DNA from: Rhizophagus clarus
Taxonomy: Eukaryota > Glomeromycota > Glomeromycetes > Glomerales > Glomeraceae
Direction of reading: 5' to 3'
DNA length: 64,000 bases
Assembly (NCBI GenBank): GCA_015698045.1
Contig: BLAL01000295.1
Coordinates: forward strand, 1 to 64,000
Every line of letters begins with the position of its first letter. Within the stretch, counting starts at the first letter, position 1. The position numbers and the translations under genes are program-made. This document shows, piece after piece, positions 45,541 to 57,564 of this stretch. The notes beneath the pieces were generated by a model. It was given only the letters and a program-made list of their open reading frames with translations, made no database searches and had not been told where the DNA came from.

Positions 45541-47353
45541 ATGTCGGAATTATTTAATATAACATCTCTTGATTCAGATGAAAAAAATATAAAAGAAGGA
45601 AGTAAAACACAAATTTGTGGCATGTAAATTTTATTTTCTTAAAAAAATTTCTTATAAAAACCTTTTTTTAGACTCGTTTCAAATTTTATTCATTACCTTT
45701 TATTCTTTAGCTGTAAGAAACAAGTATCGAAATATACCTGCCCTCGATGTGATATTAAATATTGTTCCCTAAATTGTTATAAAAATGAGGTAAAATTTTC
45801 ACCTACATTATTTTACACTTAATAATATAAATCACTCATTTAATACATTTATTTAGATTCATTCACATTGCACAGAATCTTTCTACAAAGACAATGTAAT
45901 TGAAGAAATAAAATCTCAACGTGTGGATGATGAACAAAAACAAAAAATGTTAAATATGTTGAATAAATTTGAAAAAGAAAATGATGAGATGGCACGAGAA
46001 GAAATAGAATCAAACGATAAAGGTAATGTTACTAAAAAAAAGCTATTTTTTTTAAAAAAAATTTGAATATAAATAAAGTAATATATAATAAATAAATATC
46101 TCTCCTTCAAAAAGATGACGAAGTTGATAACGATATATCATTTCGATTTAGAAATATTGATCTTGGTAAGGGTGAATTAAGTGATTATGATAAAAAATTT
46201 TTTTTTATAACCAATATTATTTATCTAATTACATATTTATCTTTTTTTTTTTTTTTCTCATAGCTTCTGCAGATTTCGATACAGTTTGGAATAAACTAAC
46301 ACTGGAAGAAAAAGAGGAATTCGAGCAAAAATATATTAATGGAAAATCAGATCTTTCAGAATTATCGGATGAATTACTTTTGTGGAAACCATGGTGGGAA
46401 ATAACGACAGAATATAATAATCGTAAAAAAGAAGTTTTAACATCAAAAATAGTCGAATTAAATGAAGACGAAAGTGGTTTCGATTATGATAGTGATGATA
46501 GTGGTGGTGATCTTGCCAATAGACCACCTATTATATCGGATATTAAGAATTTGGAAGATTTAATTAAAACAACTCCAAATCCTGCAATATCCTTAAATTT
46601 ATTAAATATATTGTATCCTTATATACATATATAGGAGTTGTGATATTTTTTTTTTTTTTTATTATCCTTAACAAACTTTTAATTTTTAAAAAAGATATGC
46701 CTATGCATATACTTGTCGCACTTTCAACGGGGATGTTTTTGAAAATCCTGCAGAATCTTGTAAAGTATTATGGGATTTATCACCCATTTTAGCAACTAAT
46801 GGTAATCTAGTATATGAAAGTATATCTCAAGCTATTGCTGCAAGTTCTTCATTAACTTTTCAGGTTTGATTGTTGTATTTTTAAAAAAATTTTTTTTTTT
46901 TTTTTTATTCATTTATTTATTTGATCGACTTTCATTTTTTTATAGAATCCTATTTATAGTCAGCCACAAGAGTTTTCATATCTTATTTTAGATGATATTG
47001 TTAATTTACTTTCTTCAACCAACAATGTTTTGGCGGCTTTATCAGATTTATATAGATTATTTCAACAAGTTGGAAGTGATATGATAACAAAAAAGTTTTC
47101 TAGAAAAGGAAAAATGGAGCAAAAATTATTTTCAACGGAAAAGAAGGTTTACTTTTATGTAGTATACGTTAATTATTTGTCTCAACAATTAGGTTCATCA
47201 TTCTTGGAAGCTTTAAGAGAAGGTATAGAATTAGAAAGGCAAGAACAGTTAAAAGAAGTGAATGATTATATGAAAGATCAAAAAAATATTGAAATATTCA
47301 TGAATGAAAGAGATAATAACGAACAAGAAATCAATCTAATTCAGGAAATTTAA
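45541..47353 (+). CDS. ZNHIT2: ZNHIT2-like HIT zinc-finger protein (7 exons)
   Basis: Exons 45541-45623, 45711-45789, 45857-46022, 46115-46165, 46264-46612, 46695-46863 and 46946-47353 join in phase for 380 residues (human ZNHIT2 is about 403). The HIT finger spans about residues 26-59 (ICGICKKQVSKYTCPRCD, KYCSLNCY, HSHC), split by two introns. After an acidic helical linker comes the conserved block with FEQKYINGKSDLSELSDELL and LLWKPWW. The remainder, with RTFNGD and a long C-terminal helical part, fits the family. ZNHIT2 links the R2TP/HSP90 machinery with assembly of U5 snRNP and other complexes. No breaks. Confidence 0.9.
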
Positions 47354-47570
47354 ATCAAATGATTTAGAAAGATATTTATTATCATCATATATTTAGCCAC
47401 CTAATCAACCTTATCATAAATTTTACAAATATTAACAAATACAATAATTTTATTTAATGAAATATTATGTTTTTTTTTTTCAAAATTGTCCAATGTATTA
47501 ATAAAATAATTTACTAATAACCAATATTATACTTTTACACTAAGATATTGTTTTTCGAATGTCAATGTGT

Positions 47571-49430
47571 TTAATTAATAGATAATAATTCTTTATAATG
47601 TTCATCACAGTATGGTTTTCCTTCAGAAACGTAATAATATGAACCATGAAATGGTTCTTTGCAAGTCTGTAAGGAGAAAGAAGGAAACATTAGCAAAAAA
47701 ATAAATAAATAAATAAATAAGCAAACGGCATTAAAAAAAATTACAAACCGTGCAAACAAAACAATCTCTATGCCACATTCCATCTAAAGCGCTCGTAAAT
47801 TCCCCTCTAATTCCCTCTTTGCATCCTTTACATTTAGGAGCTAAATTATTTAATTCAAAAAAAAAAAAAAAAATTATATATATATACATATATATTATTT
47901 ATATTATTCGAAGAAATGATTATTATACCAACCAAATAATCTCATCCAATCTTTATCACAATATGGAAAACCATCATGAACCCTGAAGCCACCTTCAAAA
48001 AGATTACCACATTCTCTACAAAAGAAATGCTCTGGATGCCATGTTTTTCCAAGAGCATTTATAGCTTGCTATTAAATAAATTATTAATGAACGTTAATAT
48101 AGAATCAAATATGAAGATATATCATCAAAATTAAAACTTACTCCTTCAATAGGTGTTTCACAATATCCACATCTAGGACTAAAGAGTTCATGATAATCCA
48201 AGTGACAATAAGGATCACCATCCCTTTCAAAGAATGCAACATGTTCCAAAGTGATACCGCACTTTTTACAAACAAAATGATCAGGATGCCATTTTTTACC
48301 CATAGCAGATAAAACGTTACCTGATATAGGCTTTCCACAGGAAGCACAATTCAATGAAGAAGTTGGACGAATTGTTTGTCTATTATTAAGTCCTGCAGTT
48401 ACATTGTTTTTATTTTGTGAAGGAGGAAGAGAAGAAGAAGGAGGAGAAGGGATTTCTTTGTCCTTTTCTAATTTATTTAAAGGAGGATATTTTTGTCGAG
48501 CTTCATCATAACGAGCACTCCAATTTGTATTGGAACGATTTTGTAATTCTTGAATTGTTGAATCACGTTGTTTTTTATTTGAAGCTATTTCACGTTGTTC
48601 TTGTTTCGGTGAAGGTTGAATAACTGGCTTCTTTATACTCGGAGTTCTAGATGCAGCACCATAAGATGATCTAAAGGCAGCGGACGCAACATAACTTCCT
48701 TTTATTGGATCATCAGTTCCCTTTGGAGATGAAATGTTATTATTACCTTTAGATTGAGGAGTTGAAGAAGTAGTGGTAGTATTGTTAGCAGTGGTATTGA
48801 CAGTGGGTGTATTGACAGTGGGTGTATTGACAGTGGGGGTATTGGTAGCAGTGGAATTGGTGGTAGTGATAGGTTTAAATGATAATTTAGTTTCCATAGG
48901 ATAAGAAAGGTCATTCACTATATCATCAATATTTTTATATTTTGATTTTTTTTCATCATTATTAATATTAGAAGTGTTTGATGATTCAGTTGAAAAATTA
49001 GTTGAAATTGTATCGTTTACTGTAGATTCAATAATTGGAGCAGATGTAATTTCATTTAATGATGAATTATTATCGTTATTGTCTTCCTTAATATCTTCCT
49101 GAATATTATTATTAAAAACTGAAGCTTTGGGTGAAGTAGTAGCAGGTAAACTATTTCGTTTAGAACCAGGGAGAGATCGTGGTCCATGAAGAGTTCCAAC
49201 TTTTTTTTCATCGGTTGATATTGATGAAGAACCAATTGAAGAACTAATTGAAGAACTTAATGGTCTAGTTGGAGACTTTAAAGAATTTGTTCTTGGCGTC
49301 TTTGATGCTAAATCCTTTACGTATTTGTCTATAATATACGAAATACAAAAATTATAATAATGTAAACATAAGATCTATAAAAAAAAAAAAAAAATGTCTT
49401 ACCAAGTTGTTCCCTCGTTAAGAACGACAT
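47571..49430 (-). CDS. Paxillin-like protein with three LIM domains (5 exons)
   Basis: Exons 49403-49430, 48142-49328, 47933-48068, 47749-47840 and 47571-47666 join in frame for 512 residues. The N-terminus carries an LD-like motif (QLDKYVKDL, residues 8-16) and possibly a second (NIDDIVNDL). A long Ser/Thr/Asn-rich region follows, with a TVNTPTVNTPTVNT repeat. LIM1 starts at about residue 337 (CASCGKPISG, HPDHFVCKKC), LIM2 at about 396 (CGYCETPIEG, HPEHFFCREC), LIM3 at about 454 (CKGCKEGIRG, HRDCFVCTTC). LD motifs plus C-terminal LIM domains are the layout of paxillin and fungal Pxl1, scaffolds at the actomyosin ring and polarity sites. That makes a functional link with the nearby myosin II plausible. 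Orthology is inferred. Confidence 0.85.
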
Positions 49431-50891
49431 TTTGAAATTCAAAAAAAAAAAAAAAAAAATTTGATATTTAAAAAGAATCTTGATCTATGATATCACTTCC
49501 TCGGCAGTTTTAAGCCAATTGAGCCAAGATAAATAAAATTAAAACCGACTTGGCCACAATTTATTCTTTACCTCGATAAGGTAAAGGAGTCACTGCGCAT
49601 GACTCCATTTTCTTTTAGGAGCATTACGTCATAGTCTTTTTTTTTAGTAATTAAAAAATTGTGCCGTGGAATTCAGTTAAATTCCGACATATTAGTCATG
49701 TTAGTTTTTGTTTCTACAAAAGGTAAGAAGAATTTTTTATTTTACGGAAAATCTTACAATGTTACACATCACTTTTTGGATTTACATATGATTGGGGAAA
49801 TAATAACACACATTTTTAATTGTAAAAAAACCAATTTTTTTTTTAGTATTAAACAAAAAATGGAAAAAGTGAATATGATCAAAGTTTGAAAAAAGTTTAA
49901 CATAATTATCAATAATATATATAGTAATTTGCTAATACTTTTTAAAATAGCGAAGGGGTTTTTTCCTTACTAAATTTACAGACGTGACTAGATAGATATC
50001 ATAGTAGTTTGTATCTATTTACTTAACGGATCGATAAATTTACAAGGAAAGGTGCATTATCATACAAAATATAAAAATGTTGATGCTTCCGAATCAAAGA
50101 AAATTCTTCAAGATGATCTTTTCATTTTAGGGAAAACATCTATTTCAGAAGTTTATCAAACGTTTTAAGAAGCAAAACAAGAATGTTGAAATTTTCTCCT
50201 TTAGTCTAATTAAATACCAGCAGCATGGATCCTGTTTTACACTTGCATTGCATTATCTGTTATCTATCAAAAGATTCAAGGGAGGGTTTAAATTGTGTAT
50301 TCATCATCTAAAAATGATATAGTTCAATTATAGTAAACAATATTTTATATATTATCTGTTTTATACATTCAATATATTCAATTTGTTCTGAATTAGGGAA
50401 GTAATTGTTAAAACCTGGAGTTTTTATAGAAAATCAATTATATTTTTTATTGTAATAAAAAAAAACAAGGAACCTTTTAATTGTGTGAGGTAAATAAAAA
50501 AGTGCTTTTATTTTAATGTGTAAATCATTACCTATTTCCTTACACTGTTTTTTACTCTCCGAAGTTCCAGAAATTTCATTAAAGTGTTTAAGTGCGTAAA
50601 AAATTCTTTGTTACCTTTTTTAATCTTTACACAATTTATTTTATTAAAAGAAAAGGAACAATGTAACTTACAGCGGAAAAATTTTATATTATATATATAT
50701 ATATATATACGTCAGATATATTTTATAATTCTAATCATCCAATTTTTTCGGCCTGATTTTTGTTGTATTTTATATGGCTTTGTGGTCAATTTACCAAATT
50801 TAGTTACATTATATTACCAGTAATAAAAAGCCCCCAAATTTTTTTCACAAATATATAATTTTTTTTGTTCATGTCTCTTATCTCTTTTTTC

Positions 50892-50927
<36 letters not shown>

Positions 50928-51354
50928 AAATAAAATAAAATAAAATAAAAAAATTAAAAAAATTTTTAAGTCTTTTTTATATCCCTCGAAATAAAAAAAT
51001 AAACAAGAAACAAAATTTTTATTTTTTTCTCTCTCTCTCCCTCTCTCCTACCTTTCTACTCGAAGAGTGAAAATAACAATCTTTTTCTTTTTTGTTTTTT
51101 TTTTTATTTTTTTTCTCTTTTTTACCATTTTTTTTTCGTAAATCAACTTTTTTTTTTTTCGAAAAAAGAAAAAAGAAAAAAAAGAAAATATTTTTCGTTA
51201 TAAGAAACAAAAAAAAAAAATATTTTTTTTTTTGTTTTTTCTTTTTTTTAAAAAAAAAAAATTTTTATTATATATTACTTTTATAACATTATACTATAAA
51301 TTCCCATACATATTTATTATACATTTTTTTTTTTTTGAAGAAGGAAAAAAAAAC
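49431..51354. other. Intergenic, low-complexity rich
   Basis: No gene supported. It includes (AAAAT)n at about 50,923-50,950 after a poly-A run (50,899-50,925), pyrimidine tracts ctctctctctccctctctcc (51,027-51,048), and T/A homopolymer blocks just before the dsRBD gene. These blocks probably form its promoter and 5' leader. Confidence 0.5.
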
Positions 51355-53517
51355 ATGTATAATAACAATCCCAATCAATTATACAACTCCAATATGCATG
51401 CAAGTCGTTCGGCTGTGGATACTCTATTAAAAGATTTAGGCGCTGAGCCACTTTTCTCTTCCATAAACGATCCACCTCCTGGTATACCTGTTCCGTTAAA
51501 TGAAAATAATTATAATTCAACTTCTGTTCCTTATAATAACTCTTATAACACAATGCAGCCCACAATGCAATCGGACCAAAGAGCTTTCTCAGAAGCATTT
51601 GTATCTTTGTTACAAAAAATAAATCAACAAAATACTCAAAATTTACAAAATACACAGAACATTCAGAGCATACAAAATCAACAACATATACAGAATTCTT
51701 CACAAATTTTTGGTCAAGGGATACAACAACAGCAAAATCAGAATTCAAACCAATCAAATCAAGTTGGTCTTCCAAATCCAATTTCAATACTGAATGAAAT
51801 GCATCAAAGAAATAGGGGATCTGGTGTTCCACCAAAATATTCTTTTACTATGGATGCTAATACTGGAAATTTTTATTGTCATCTTGAAGTTTTTGGTAAA
51901 GTATTTAGTACGGAACGTCCAACAATAAGAAAACAACAAGCAAAAGAAGAAGCTGCTTTAATGGCTATACGGAGTCTTGTGAATGGAAATAATTCATCTG
52001 ATGGTAATAGAAATGTCATTGGTTCTGATATAATGAAGCTTTATGAACCTTCATTTAGTAACTATCCTGAGAATCGACCGGATATTGTTTGTAAATCAGA
52101 AAGTTGGTATAGAAAACAATTAAATGATTGCCCCGGAAAACAATCTCGTGTGATACTTTTGGAATTTTGTCAAATGCATCGCTTACCGACTCCTCAATAT
52201 CAAGCTTTCAATGATTATAATGGAAATACTTATTTTGAATGTATAGTGGGGGATAGATTTTTCAAAAGTGATAAATCATTTGTAAAATCAAATGATGCAA
52301 AAGATTATGTAGCTCGCATCGCATTTGATGCATTATATAGAGAAATGTGTGAGAAAGAACGAAGGAATAATGTGGGTCAAGTTGATACGAAATCAATTTT
52401 AAACTTTCTTGAAAATCATGTTACATCAAATCCTAGTTCAAACATCAATAGTCCACTTTCAAACATTAGTAGTCCACTTTCAAATATTAGTAGTCCACTT
52501 TCAAATATTAGTAATCCTCATTCACATTTGAATAGTTCAAACTCACATATGAATAGTTTACATCCAGATGTTAAATTGAACAACATTGGTAGTTCACATT
52601 TAAATGTCACTAACACATATTCGAATTTTAGTAGTCCATCACCTAATCCTCCACATTTAACTAATTCGGGCGTCACCAGTCCACATAATCCACAATTAGG
52701 TGTCACCAGTTCACATTTGAATATAGGTAGTCTGCATACAGGCGTCAATAATTTACATTCCGGTATGAATAACCCGAATTCAAGTGTTACCAACTCGTAT
52801 TCAAGTGTTACCAATTCACATAGCCTGTATTCGAGTGTCACCAGTCCACATAATCCACATTCAAGTGTCACTAATCCACATTTGAATATGAGTAGCCCAC
52901 ACTCAAACGTTACTAATTCACATTTGATTATGGGCAACTCACATTCAAATGTTGATGGTTCACTTGCTACGAATATCACCAATCCACACTCGCATCTGAA
53001 TAGTATTAGTAACCCGCATACGAATACACATTTGAATGAAATTACTACTAGTCTGGTGTTACCTAATTTTAGTCATGAAGTTTCAAATATCAAAGTTGAA
53101 GAAACGATTCCATTGAGTCCGCAAAACATGGATACACCAATCATCAAAACAGAAGAAAGTAACATGAGAGATCAGCTGCAATCTAATCCGGCATCATCAT
53201 CAATTTCCTATCATCCTTATCGTACAGTTGGGAGGGAAAGATTTCCACAAAATCCATCATATACTACTAGTAATCAATTTGCAAAAAAGAATACTGGATT
53301 TTGTAAAAAATTTACAAGTTTATTATATGAGATGTCCCAATCAAAACGTTGGACACCACCAGAGTTTAATTATGAAAATGGAATTAATGGATTTATCTGT
53401 GTATGTAGTGTGCAAGATTATTTGTTTAAAGGTAAAGCATGTTCAAGAAAAGCAGATGCTAAAGAATCAGCTGCTGAAGAAGCGTATCGATTTCTAACTA
53501 GAATTCAAAGGGGCTAA
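51355..53517 (+). CDS. Protein with three dsRBD-like regions and an N/P/H/S repeat
   Basis: The ATG at 51,355 (after aaaaaaaac) gives 720 residues in one exon; the frame is open upstream in low-complexity DNA, which I exclude. Residues 1-150 are Asn/Gln-rich. The first dsRBD-like unit is at about 160-210 (KYSFTMDANTGNFYCHLEVF, KQQAKEEAALMAI). The second is at about 249-330 (YRKQLNDCPGKQSRVILLEF, FKSDKSFVKSNDAKDYVA). The third is at about 647-718 (FTSLLYEMSQSKRW, GKACSRKADAKESAAEEAYR). Units one and three show the alpha-helix with KxxAKExAA typical of dsRNA binding. About 358-562 is a tandem NISSPLS / SSVTNPH-type repeat. Role: possibly a dsRNA-binding protein in RNA silencing or mRNA regulation. 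Confidence 0.75.
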   Translation: MYNNNPNQLYNSNMHASRSAVDTLLKDLGAEPLFSSINDPPPGIPVPLNENNYNSTSVPYNNSYNTMQPTMQSDQRAFSEAFVSLLQKINQQNTQNLQNTQNIQSIQNQQHIQNSSQIFGQGIQQQQNQNSNQSNQVGLPNPISILNEMHQRNRGSGVPPKYSFTMDANTGNFYCHLEVFGKVFSTERPTIRKQQAKEEAALMAIRSLVNGNNSSDGNRNVIGSDIMKLYEPSFSNYPENRPDIVCKSESWYRKQLNDCPGKQSRVILLEFCQMHRLPTPQYQAFNDYNGNTYFECIVGDRFFKSDKSFVKSNDAKDYVARIAFDALYREMCEKERRNNVGQVDTKSILNFLENHVTSNPSSNINSPLSNISSPLSNISSPLSNISNPHSHLNSSNSHMNSLHPDVKLNNIGSSHLNVTNTYSNFSSPSPNPPHLTNSGVTSPHNPQLGVTSSHLNIGSLHTGVNNLHSGMNNPNSSVTNSYSSVTNSHSLYSSVTSPHNPHSSVTNPHLNMSSPHSNVTNSHLIMGNSHSNVDGSLATNITNPHSHLNSISNPHTNTHLNEITTSLVLPNFSHEVSNIKVEETIPLSPQNMDTPIIKTEESNMRDQLQSNPASSSISYHPYRTVGRERFPQNPSYTTSNQFAKKNTGFCKKFTSLLYEMSQSKRWTPPEFNYENGINGFICVCSVQDYLFKGKACSRKADAKESAAEEAYRFLTRIQRG
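52430..53040 (+). repeat. Degenerate tandem repeat within the dsRBD gene
   Basis: About 600 bp of repeats of 21-30 bp. Three near-identical copies of aatattagtagtccactttc come first, then many ccaattcacattcaagtgt variants. It encodes Asn, Pro, His, Ser, Thr and Val in regular spacing. Frame is conserved throughout, so length variation would be in multiples of three. Confidence 0.8.
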
Positions 53518-54780
53518 ATTTTATAAAAAAATTTTTTTTTTTTTTTTCAGTTATGAACTTTTTATTTTTTTTTTTAGTTATTTCTATAAAAATGGATTAA
53601 AAAAAAAAAAAAATAAAATTATGTTTATTACTTTGAGTTGAATAAGATTATTATAATAATAATATATTAATATAATTGATATTTATTAAAGTATATGTAA
53701 GTGTTCGTTTACGTGATAATCATAATTTTAAAATCAAATAAAGAAAAGAATTCTTTTGAATTTAGCGGCACTTTCTCATGAAATAGTCATAAGTAAATCT
53801 TTAATTTCGTTCCTTCACGTTATCGATAATCCGGGGGCAATATAGCAAGCAATATACATAAGCAGTCGGACCCATCCGTTTCCATTAGAAAATTCCGATA
53901 CGACAATAAATCCGATATATCGAAATCCGGTGTATCGAGAAATCGAAAATCTGCAATAATCTGTTCCTGTCCTCAACGGTTTATCGAATTTCACTGTGTA
54001 ATATTTATTTCTCATTATATTAAATTGTCGTTGGAAGGGAATTGGTTATGAATTATCTAAAGTTGCGCTTTGTCAATAATTAGTGTATTATGAACAAAAT
54101 AATTGTTTTTGTGTGTAACCGTAACGTTTAGTGCAACTATTACTGAATATACACGTGTTGGACTACGTATGTCGTGCCATTTTAAAGATGCATATTTTCC
54201 GTTGCAGAGCAATAGAGCAATGGGTTAATGAATTCGATATTTGCGTTAATTGATGATCGACAAAGTTTCAATTTTGACGCGTATTTTTAATAAAAATCAT
54301 AACGAATATGACGAATTATATAATACAATGAATTAAACTTAATTCATAAGATATCTAATAGATTTAAAACAATGATGTTACACGTTTTTAATAATAGAGG
54401 TTTTATTGTTATTTGCAATATCATTGTCAATTGTAAAATTTGAATATAAAATTTCTCTGGTTTATTTTTTAGACTGCAAAAAAAAAAATACATCCCGTTT
54501 AATAGTAAAGAAGGAATATATTATATATATATAAATCTTCCATACATAGAATAATTTCATCGATATCATCATCGTTTTTAATTCAAACAATTTCTTTCAA
54601 AAATTCCAATTAAAAGATGATGTTAAATATAAATTTATATCTGATTTATTATAAATTTCATTTATATTATTATCATTTCATACATCAAGATATCATCATT
54701 TGCTATAACATTCGGATTTAAAATATGCATTTTGTTAAAAAATTATGAAGATTTCCAACCATTTTTATATACGTTATTTT
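53518..54780. other. Intergenic, possible repeat fragment
   Basis: The stretch 53,815-54,015 is less AT-rich and rich in tatcga/tccgata words; a minus-strand frame of 66 residues is open there but the words look like a short degenerate repeat rather than a gene. The rest shows no coding signal. Confidence 0.4.
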
Positions 54781-55740
54781 ATTGGAGAAAAAAATGTTAC
54801 AAGTGGAAAAAAAGATGAATTTCAACCTACAAATAGACAAATAGACAAATCATTAAAAATATGTTAGAAAGGATCGGATTAATGTTTATTATATGGATAA
54901 TTTATGAAGGTTGTTTTAAATTTGTAGATATGTATTCAAAATTTCAAATATTAGAAGAAATCCTTATTTTTCTAGAATATTTGATATGCTTATAAGTGGT
55001 AAATCTCCTATGTATTACTATTAAATTATTGTTACTTTGTTCATTTTATATGATACTTGTTTATTTTATCATGAGTTTAACTTATCAATTTCTTTTAATT
55101 ACCGGAATCATTTTAATATCATTTTTTCTTCGGCCTCCATCCGATATCACTTTCTTCAGTGAGAAAATAATATCTATTAAAAGATGGTGTATTTCGTTCG
55201 ACACACGATAAATTTAATTCACCATGGTTATCAATATCACCAAGAAGATTTTTGGAATTTTACATACATTTATATTGAATTAGGTTATATTCCTTTACGT
55301 AATAATCTCTTCTCATTCACCTAATAATAAATTAACAAGAATGATGGGAGTTTTAGGAGCATTTTTTATTTGTGATATATTACATGAATATTTATTATGG
55401 ACAGAAATGAACAAATTAACAATAGAACAAATGAATTTCTTTTAATTTCATGGTATAATCTTTATTATTTGGTAATTTATTCCATTTAAAAATGAATTTA
55501 AAGGTAGAATTATTTTATTTTTAGTTTTCTTTTTTAGTTTGCCTTCTATGATTGAACCTTGAAACAATGGTTAATACCATCGTATTTCAAGTGATCAATA
55601 TATCCGACACTACCATGTAATGTGTATTGGAAGCTTCTTATTAGAATGGAATGGTGAAAGATGATTTGTAAGTCCCACATTTTCCGGCGCACATTCTGGC
55701 CATAACCAAATCTGGGAATTGATGGTTAGATAAATTTATC
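54781..55740 (+). pseudogene. Decayed wax-synthase-like membrane O-acyltransferase
   Basis: Plus-strand pieces in different frames suggest a multi-pass acyltransferase. Hydrophobic YMILVYFIMSLTYQFLLITG is at about 55,047. PWLSISPRRF, then IELGYIPLR, are at about 55,222-55,302. RMMGVLGAFFICDILHEYLL is at about 55,339, then a further hydrophobic segment. SGxxHE-like histidine context (CDILHEY) in a membrane helix is typical of MBOAT/wax synthase proteins. Several stops and shifts interrupt it and the expected RWH core is not intact. I call it a decayed gene; introns could explain some breaks. Confidence 0.4.
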
Positions 55741-57564
55741 AGATTATGTCAGTGTTTATGTGTTTTATAATAATTCATCTGGAAAAACGTAGTGTCCCGC
55801 ACGAGTTAGATTCAGATCTGAATCAAATTAAAAATTTGAATGAGATTGCGGTTTAAAAAAAAACTTTGCGCATAACAAAACAATAATTTATAAAACTGTT
55901 AGTAATGTCTAATTAATCAAATTGAAAATTATAATATAGAAAATAAAGATATTTTCAAAACATAAAACATTAAAAGATATTTTATCAATTTATCTTAATA
56001 GATAAAGTATTAAAAATCATTTCCATTGAAATCATTTTAGTAATTGCTATAATTAATTGATCAATAAGTGATTCAACTGATTCATCTACTGCCTACTGAG
56101 CTCATTCTTGCTAGAACCTTAAATCAACTATCTACCACCATCATGTGTTAGCACAAAAAGTTTTCCTAAAATTTAAGAAAAAAGATGAAGTTCGAAGTTA
56201 GCAACTATGTTGTAATCTTTAAATGAAAATAGTCTAGAAAGAATATTTCTAAGATTACAGGTAACAAATTATATGTTAAAAGAGGTAAGATAAGTCAAGG
56301 CAAGATATATATATATATTTTATGATGAAAGACGAGCAGTCAAATTTGAGCTGAATTATGGCCATTAAAACATTAAAAATGTTTATATTTTTAATATATT
56401 ATTTTTTTTTACATGATATATGGTTAAACATCAGAGAGAAGTTTTTTTTCACCCATTTCTATTCGTTCGTCTCGTTTGTCATAATATACTTCGTGGTATA
56501 AAAATTCAAATATTATAAAAACAAAATAAATGTACGTGATAATTCTTCACCTGATAATTTAGAAAGACAAAATTAAGTTCATTTGAGTCATCTCATCGAG
56601 GTGAATCCAGATAGCATGACATGAATTCATTTTTCCTATTTGCTTAAATAAGATAGATAATAAATAAAATTTATTGTAAAATTATAAATCTTATTGGCTT
56701 CATTGGTTTCGCTGTTCGGCTTGGTCGATCCCATAGATTTCACCGGTCTCATCGGTTCGTCTGAGACTCTGAGTTTAAGTCGGACCAAGCCGGACCTTTA
56801 ATCACACTTTAATAGTTTGAATTTTGAGCCAAATTACGTTACTATTATATTTTTTTTTCTTTAATTTCTTGCATATTATGATACATTCTTACTTAGTTAG
56901 TTTCACAGAACTGCACCCGAAAGGCTGATTATCCGTTGTTACGATTGGCTTCAATCGTTTCCCTTTCAACAATTCACGTGCTATTTTTAACTCTCATTTC
57001 AAGGTACTTTTCATCTTTCTCTCATGTTACTTGTTTGGTATCGATCTCTCGTCTTCAGGAGAAATTTATCCCCATTAAACCCATTAAAGCTACCGAATGT
57101 CAATCCGGATGCATAATTGGAATATCGGACCGCTGACCTGAAGAAAAATGAAACCTCAAATTGTTGCATATGACGTAATTACATGGTCGTACAGTAAATC
57201 TTTAAAATTGCGAATTGCGAAATTTTCTATAACGTTTCACAAAGTGACGAGCTACCTGATATAGTTCATCGGATCTAACTTTATTTAACCATCAGAAAGA
57301 TGGAATCATCTTTTATTATTAAAGGAAACTACCTCCCAACTTTTTCTTTTATTATACAATTTTATAATATTGTTATTGTATAATACTAAAAAAAGTTGCC
57401 CTTTTTTAACTAAATAAGGGAATTAATATTAAATCCCGTGAAGAAAATGCCCCCATGAAATCTTGTAATACGCGATTAAAAATAAACTGTATACTGTGTA
57501 CTTTCTGCCAAGAATTAATATATAAATAAGCTCATAAAATGAATTCATCAAAATTAAAGCAAAC
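55741..57564. other. Intergenic with a short inverted repeat
   Basis: No gene seen. cggcttggtc (about 56,717) and gaccaagccg (about 56,784) form a 10-bp inverted pair in a GC-richer island at 56,695-56,805, possibly a transposon end. The last 200 bp lead into the phospholipase gene. Confidence 0.4.

Noticed and set aside
51232..51354. N-terminal extension of the dsRBD protein
   Set aside because: Phe/Lys homopolymer translation of T/A tracts before the ATG at 51,355.
53815..54015. 66-residue minus-strand gene
   Set aside because: Has an ATG but the sequence is a degenerate repeat of tccgata/tatcga words; no support as a protein.
56936..57136. 66-residue plus-strand frame
   Set aside because: TTG start, no domain, upstream of the phospholipase promoter.
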